From positions 300,575,957 through 300,639,956 of the forward strand of contig NC_133650.1 in NCBI RefSeq assembly GCF_009905375.1: 64,000 nt of DNA, read 5' to 3'. The translations under genes and the position numbers were made by a program. Shown here one piece after another: positions 58,125-64,000 of this stretch. The notes below the pieces were generated by a model that was not told where the DNA came from, made no database searches, and worked only from the letters and a program-made list of their open reading frames with translations. Position 1 is the stretch's first letter. The number at the start of each line of letters is the position of its first letter. The stretch is from Apium graveolens. Lineage: Eukaryota > Streptophyta > Magnoliopsida > Apiales > Apiaceae.

Positions 58125-61100
58125 ATGGATGAGTCTACTACTCTCCTTCCTCCTTTGCTAGCTAATGTTCATGAGATTGACCTCGAAGCAGGTTGTCCGG
58201 TTCATATTCAGTGTCGAATTTGCCTTGATACTCAAGGTACTTACATGCCCGTGTCTGTCATGTCTTTTCTAACAGTTTCCGGGTTTTTTTAGTTTACAGC
58301 TCAGATTGATAATTTGACTTTCTTAACAGAATAGAAAGAAGAAGATAAATTGTCTTCCAAAAAAATTGTCATATTTTATCAGGGGAATTTTTATTATTCT
58401 GCTGCTTGGCTGTTAGATTATGCTATCTTATTTTTTGTTTATGTCATCCCTATCAGGTGGGGATTTTATCGCTCCTTGCAAGTGCAAAGGGACTTCAAAG
58501 TATGTTCACCGAGATTGTCTAGATCATTGGCGTGCCGTCAAGGTACGTCCTATCCTGAATTATATGTGTAATAAGCTAAGGTCACACATCCTAGGGCTGA
58601 TTGATAGTTTATGTTCCTTTACACAAAGGTTGTGCTTTGATATTTTGAACTGAGCAACAATTTTGTTGAGGCAAGGAGGGTCTTTAAAGAGGTTCCCTAT
58701 TCCTTATGATGATTCAACCCAGGATGTTGTCATGGCACCTTTACCACTAGGTTATCCCCTGACCCGAGAACAACATTTTATCTAAAATAATTTTCCTGCC
58801 CTTTAGCAGCCTTAATATCCTTTTTTACATTCTAAGGTCTTGTACTTATATGTTGTAATTTGATTACCCGGAAGCATTTGAATTTACCAATCCAAATCCT
58901 CCAGATCATATTCAATGAAATTTTTTAAAATTAGGATTTTCATTAACAATGTACCCAATGTATTGTTAGACTAACAAAGTAAACCTAATATATAGGAGCC
59001 ATATGTAGCTGGCAAAGGCCTATTTCAATTTTTACATGATGATATTAAGTTGAATCAACACTTTTGTGTCATATAATCTGTTTTTCTTAGTTTTCTAGTT
59101 TCGCAATACTTCTATTATTTTTCCTATGTTTTTTGTTGTAGAAGAGTTCATAGAAATATAGTTCTCCATTCTGGCCTCTGGGTGCTAATGTTAAAGGCAG
59201 AGTGTTGGTTTGGTTATATGCTATTGATATCTTCATCTTTTCTCTGCTAAAAGTTTTGTATTTTTAAGAACTTCCATGTAAAATTAAGAAAATTATTAAT
59301 GTGTCACTCAGTGAAGGTTTTCCATACTATATATGTTGATATAGAACAAAGCTGTCTTTTGACTTTCGTAACTGTTGCTTTTCTCGTATATAGTTGTGGT
59401 ATAATCACACCATTGACGATTCTGCAGGAAGGATTTGCGTTTGCTCATTGCACAACATGCAAGAGTCCCTATCGCTTGAGACTCAATATTCTTGCTGATA
59501 GGAAATGGCGAACCCTGAAATTTAGATTCTTTGTGACTAGAGACATTTTGTTTATCTTTCTCTCTGTTCAGCTTGTAGGTCCTTTTCTCTGTTTATGTAG
59601 TTATAAGAATGATTTTTGTCGCTTCTATGACAGTCTGATCATATGTCTTGTTTTCTTTACAGGTGATTTTTTTATTGGCTTATTTGGTGTATGTCGTCGA
59701 TAGTTACCAGAAGTTCTGGCTCCGTCTTGCATGGGGATCTGAAAGTGCAGCTAGTTTCTACTATATATGTGGTTATGGATCTAAAAACTTGATATAATCA
59801 ATTGTAACTGTTAGTAGTGTGCCAGTACATTCTTTTTCACAAGGGCTTCTTAAATTCGCCTTTGTTTATTTGTCACGATTTCCTTGTCAAGGCTATTTTT
59901 AAATAAAAAAAATGAAATAACTAGTTAGTTTTAAGATAGTCTTGACTCCAAGATCTGGCTGCTATGTCCTTATCAATAGCCGGCACCTGTAACTTTAAAA
60001 AATTTCTTTGTTAGTAACTTTAAGTTGACGCGGTTATTCTTAGCATGTGCAGGAGCACTATTGTTTTTTGCACTTGTGGGACTGTCTGGATGCTTAATAG
60101 CTTGGTATGATCCAAGTGTGCAAGATGATCTGGCTCAGCCATGTAAAGAACTATGCCTTTGTTGCTGCCAGAGTGGGTGTGTAATATATCTCTTTGGAAG
60201 TATAGTAGGAACATACAGAACTAATTTTACTTTCTGCGACTAAAGATATATTTGATAATTTTATATTTCATATTTATCATCTGTACAGGATCTGTGTTGA
60301 GCCTGTCAACTGCCATTTGCCTGGTCCCCTTTGTACATGGACTGACTCTGGCTGCACTACATGCTTCGAAAGTGAATGTGATTGCTCGAGAGGTGCTGGT
60401 GAATGTGGGTTACCATTATTATTTACAATGGCTTTGATTGTGCTGGTTCTATTTACGGTGATAGGTATATTCTACAGCATATTGGTGGCTACAATGGTTG
60501 GACAAAGAATTTGGCAGCGACACTATCATATATTGGCAAAAATGTCGCTAACAAAAGTGAGTAAATTTCTAACATGCATTTTACTAGATTTGTAACTTAT
60601 CAAAAGATTTCACAAGAAGAAATTATACTTGCCAAGGGGAAAAACATTTAAAGAAAAAAAATTAAAAAAAATTTCATAGAAGAAGCAAAAAGCCAGCACA
60701 CTCTTGTTGGAAATATAATCAACTCCTCTTTATATTAGTACAAGTGGCAGTTTGACATGCCATTACTTCCCGACATTCTTCTGAGTGAAGAACTGAGGAT
60801 ATCTGGTTCGCAAGCCTGGCGTTGCTGGTAATTCTCCTGCGTAGAAAAGAATTTCAGAATTTTCTGGTTCAGTAGTACTACTTCAACTGTGTCTTGCACT
60901 TGCAAATGAAGAAGTCTTTGCAGGAGAAATCATATTACAAGCACTTCTCTTAATCTTCCTCAGTTATTATGTTTAGATGCTCTATTTCTTTAGTTGGAAG
61001 TGAATGCAGAATGCTTTTTGTTTTTAATTGAAGCCATTTTACAGGACTTCTACCAAATTTGTTGCTTGTCTATTTCATCTGTTACTATAATACCATAGGA

Positions 61101-61252
61101 TTATATACTGTTTCATAAAGTTTGTTCCTAAACTGTGCCATTTGCTCGATCAGGAATATATAGTCGAAGATGCTTATGATGAAACGAGTGGATCTCCAGC
61201 ACCTCTCCCTCCTGAGCATGTTCTACAACTGGAAACACTAGGTCTCCTATGA
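58125..61252 (+). CDS. Membrane RING-CH (RINGv) E3 ubiquitin ligase, 7 exons, 314 aa
   Basis: Predicted to transfer ubiquitin to membrane-associated substrates. Exons: 58125-58236, 58457-58542, 59428-59574, 59663-59771, 60053-60176, 60289-60556, 61154-61252; 945 nt, all GT-AG. The C4HC3 RING is complete: C30, C33, C45, C47, H55, C58, C74, C77, with the WRAVK and SPYRL segments typical of plant RINGv proteins. Membrane segments lie about 103-127, 152-170 and 232-262, and between the last two is a Cys-rich loop (CKELCLCCCQSG then CTTCFESECDCS). The GQRIWQRHYHILAK motif and the tail ending LGLL match a conserved angiosperm family. The ATG is chosen because an upstream stop and TATA box fit; exon 5 ends at GG before GTGTGT to keep frame. 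Function of the Cys-rich loop unknown. Confidence 0.92.
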
Positions 61253-61820
61253 AAAAGAATATCCGCTACACTGTGTATATATTTGTAATTACAAAGAATG
61301 TCATATAATTGTGACCGGACTTGGTGTGCATTGATGAATGATGATATATCAAATAGTGGATAACATTTGTTTTGAGTTAATGTATATGAATTTTCATTAG
61401 TAAACTAACACAATGAATGATTGCACTGAGATATGCAAGGTAGCAACAACTTCAGCTGCTTGATTTTGTAATTTACCTTACTAATGAACCAAATTTGATA
61501 AAAACATTTGATAAAAACTACTACTATGCAAATTTGACTACACGATAAAAACATTTTCAAAGAGAAGGGGGCTTTTTCAATCTGATAGTGCCCTGACAGT
61601 GCCCTACTTGATGATTCCAAGACAATTGACGTATCTTAAGCATCAAGCTAATCACTTCACATCAAGTTTCGGTAAGGATACTGGTGTTTCTGTGGTATGA
61701 AAATGTACTATGTTAGATACAGATATCCAATAAGGAAACATGAACACAAATGATATGGCAACTAAAAAGTACTCCATATATAACACAAGAGCGAAATGAG
61801 ATGAAGGCTCTGATAGCTGA
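61253..61820. other. Convergent 3' intergenic region
   Basis: Lies between the stops of the RING-CH gene (plus) and phytocyanin (minus). No ORF of note. The part from about 61720 onward is shared with the disrupted phytocyanin copy (from about 48165), so the duplicated block includes the 3' UTR. Confidence 0.6.
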
Positions 61821-62535
61821 TTAATCCTGCAAAAAAGGCTCCAACACGAGAGGAGATGGTGTTGGAGAAGATGGAGAAGCAGCCGGGGGAGGTGGAGATT
61901 TGACAACGGAAACCATTAGCTTTTGGCCAAGAGAACAATAGTTCAATACAGTGCAGACATAATAAAAGACACCCTGCTCCATGAGACGAACACTTGCTGG
62001 ACTATGGTAAACGTTGAAAGCTTGATCTGCGGTGCAGTCCTTAAACTCTCGCCCCGACACTTGAAACAAGTTGTGAAGCTCTGGATCATAGTCGAACACT
62101 GCACTTATTTGTCAAGTATAGAAATCACTCAATATATAATTTAATAAAACCTTGATTCAGTCCAGCCCAATATACAACTTTACTAGACTGTTTGAGAGCA
62201 AAGGGATGTTCAGACAATATCTCACTCGCTCTCTTTACGCGATACAGGGAGTTTATTAAATTTTTGTCACATACAAGAATAAACCACAACTATACGAAAC
62301 ATTTGGAGATTAAAGTTGAAGGTACGAGGAACATACAGAGAGTATCGCCGACAACAAAAGCGTGAGAGGAAGACCAATTGGTGTAGAAGTCGTTGGTAAG
62401 AGGTATAGACCACTTGTAGTCCTCTCCTCCTACTAAGTACTGTGCGCCATTTGAATGATCTGGATAGTAAATTAGTACTACTACTACTATGATGTACACA
62501 TATACATGGAATGAATCCTTAAATTTAACAGCCAT
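61821..62535 (-). CDS. Phytocyanin (early-nodulin-like cupredoxin), 2 exons, 158 aa
   Basis: Secreted blue-copper-fold protein of the plant cell surface. Exon 1 is 62337-62535, exon 2 is 61821-62098; GT-AG intron of 238 bp; 477 nt in frame. A signal peptide (about 1-33) is followed by YLVGGEDYKWSIPLTNDFY and VVGDTLLFDYDPELHNLFQV, the phytocyanin pattern, then a Cys pair (FKDC and NYC) for the disulphide and a short Pro/Ser tail. Of the copper ligands the first His (ELHNL) and the Cys (YVCTV) are present and a Gln follows, but the second His is Tyr (VLNYC for the usual NHC), so copper binding is doubtful, as in early-nodulin-like members. No hydrophobic GPI-type end is seen. A longer upstream reading adds 46 residues but would bury the signal peptide. 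Confidence 0.9.
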
Positions 62536-62651
62536 TGCAGTTATCAATATGCATAAAGTATACAAAGTTTTGCACTTTCTGTTGTTATGAGAAATGATGA
62601 GGCGACGGTTATGAGAAAACACGTAGAGGAAGAGATGATGGCCTATCCTCC

Positions 62652-63530
62652 CAGGTTGAGTTTTTATAGGCAATCAGGAGTCATAGAATTACAGCCAATC
62701 AGAAGTCAATAAATGAAGTAATAAAATTTTGTCTACTATATCAAAAATTAGATAATTTAAAATAAGTTCTATATAACATTTTATAATATACCTTTGAATT
62801 AAAAAAATTATTTTTTTAAACCGAGTAAACAAAAGTATTAATTATAAATTATAATAAAAAACGTGAAGGTAAGTAATCAAGTAATTACTTGACTAATATT
62901 ATTTATGACTTAAAATAATTAGTATTAATTGATATAGATAATAATTAGTATTAAAAAGTAGACAATTTTTTCTTCGTTTTTCCTAAATAAAATATTATAC
63001 AGTTTCAACCAATGATATAAGAGAAAATAATGAAAACACATTTCACAATATAATTTCAACACAATAAACTAATAAAATGAAAATTTGTATTAATTGTAAA
63101 ATGTAAAATTTAGGTTGAGTTTTTATAGGCAATCAAGTTCAGAGAATTTTAGCCAATCAGAAGTAAATAAATTCTTAAATAGTTAAGCACTGGTTTAAAA
63201 TAATAATGTTTTGTCTATTATAGGCCGATCTAAAACTAGATAATTTAAAATAAGTTTTATATAACATTTTATAATATACCTTTGAATAAAATATTTTTTT
63301 TGAAACTGAGTAAACAAAAGTATTAATTATAATTTATAATAAAAAATGTGAAGGTAAGTAATCAAGTAATTACTTGACTAATATTATCTATGACTTAAAA
63401 TAATTAGTATTAATTGATATTGAAAATAATTAGTATTAAGAAGTAGACAATTTCTTCTTCTTTTTTCCTAAATAAAATATTATATAGTTTCAACTTTCAA
63501 CCAATGATACAAGAGAAAATAATGAAAACA
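62652..63530. repeat. Direct duplication of about 400 bp upstream of phytocyanin
   Basis: Blocks at 62652-63045 and 63111-63530 both start AGGTTGAGTTTTTATAGGCA and carry ATCAAGTAATTACTTGACTA, ending AGAGAAAATAATGAAAACA. They contain no gene. The first block lies in the phytocyanin promoter region; the second ends at the LINE fragment. Confidence 0.88.
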
Positions 63531-64000
63531 ATGCTGGAAGCTAATTCATGAACCTCTGTCGCTTTTGGCTAGAAAGTTAAAAGCTAAGTTTTATCTGAAT
63601 ACAAGTTTTCTGCAAGCAGATAGGAAAGGTGGAGCAAGCTACACTTGGTTTGGAATATGGGAGGCTGAGGAGGAGATGAAAAAGGGTTTGAGATGGGTTG
63701 TGGGGGATGGAAAGTCGATCCGAGTTGTGCATGATCGTTGGCTTCGTACAAAAAATGATTATTGTGTTAACATAAATGAAGTCAGAGGGGATGCAAGTTC
63801 TCTAAAAGTCTGTGATCTTTTTCAAGAGAACAAGAAAGAGTGGGATTTGAGTAAACTGAGATCCTACTTTAGCAGTGAAGATGTCGATGCAATTTTGAAG
63901 ACCAGAATTCCACAAAGGTATACTGAAGACAGATTGGCCTGGATCCATTCAAAGAATGGAAAGTATACAGTGAAGGCTGGTTATTATCAATGGTGTCAAA
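63531..64000 (+). pseudogene. LINE (L1-type) ORF2 fragment, open to the window edge
   Basis: In the frame starting at 63532 about 156 codons are open without a stop. SYTWFGIWEAEEEMKKGLRW then GDGKSIRVVHDRWL and a GKYTVKAGYY motif are typical of the segment after the reverse transcriptase and before the zinc-binding domain of plant non-LTR retrotransposons. The fragment starts abruptly in mid-protein at 63531, so its 5' part is missing here; the 3' part lies beyond the window. Confidence 0.85.

Noticed and set aside
62290..62673. Longer phytocyanin amino end starting at 62673
   Set aside because: It would put 46 residues before a normal signal peptide; the ATG at 62535 gives the usual phytocyanin start.

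Overview
The window is plant nuclear DNA: AT-rich, with intron-containing genes, two LRR receptor kinases of the SERK family, an endogenous plant pararetrovirus, and dense plant-type transposons. The carboxyl end of the first SERK resembles, from memory, the carrot SERK, so an asterid and plausibly an Apiaceae species is likely. That assignment is inference only.

Layout. 1-6747 (minus strand): decayed endogenous caulimovirid whose right edge lies at its initiator-tRNA-Met primer site, next to a truncated PIF/Harbinger element (6815-8047). 8120-9866: nested miniature transposons. 10240-16866 (minus): SERK gene A, 11 exons, 621 aa, apparently intact. 17300-28100: gene-poor DNA with repeats, Helitron-type ends, a foldback element and a minisatellite. 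28109-41577 (minus): SERK gene B, 11 exons, 626 aa, apparently intact, with a young Ty1/copia element in intron 4, a plastid 23S rRNA fragment in intron 3 and a Stowaway element 65 bp before its start codon. 42861-44800: a 637-bp tandem duplication and a relic of a SERK first exon. 46490-47040: a SINE inside a tandem repeat. 48280-51884 (minus): a phytocyanin gene split by a solo LTR that itself contains a deleted hAT transposon. 52190-57975: MULE-type, Helitron-like and hAT-like elements and a pentanucleotide array. 58125-61252 (plus): a membrane-anchored RING-CH E3 ligase gene, 7 exons, 314 aa. 61821-62535 (minus): the intact phytocyanin paralogue, 158 aa. 63531-64000 (plus): part of a LINE polyprotein running off the window.

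Functionally, four host genes look intact: two SERK co-receptor kinases, one RING-CH ligase and one phytocyanin. No sign of joint action beyond duplication was seen. Both paralogue pairs show the same history: duplication followed by transposon bombardment of one copy. In SERK B the reading frame survived because the insertions lie in introns and the promoter. In the phytocyanin the LTR landed in exon 2 and killed the gene.

I did not find a clearly new multi-gene system. The most unusual items are the second retropepsin-like fold fused to the caulimovirid movement protein, the LTR/hAT nest with perfect target duplications inside the phytocyanin gene, the hAT element whose only ORF joins transposase amino and carboxyl ends, and the LRR length change shared by both SERK copies. 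All exon coordinates were derived by hand from splice signals, frame and family knowledge; no alignment was run.
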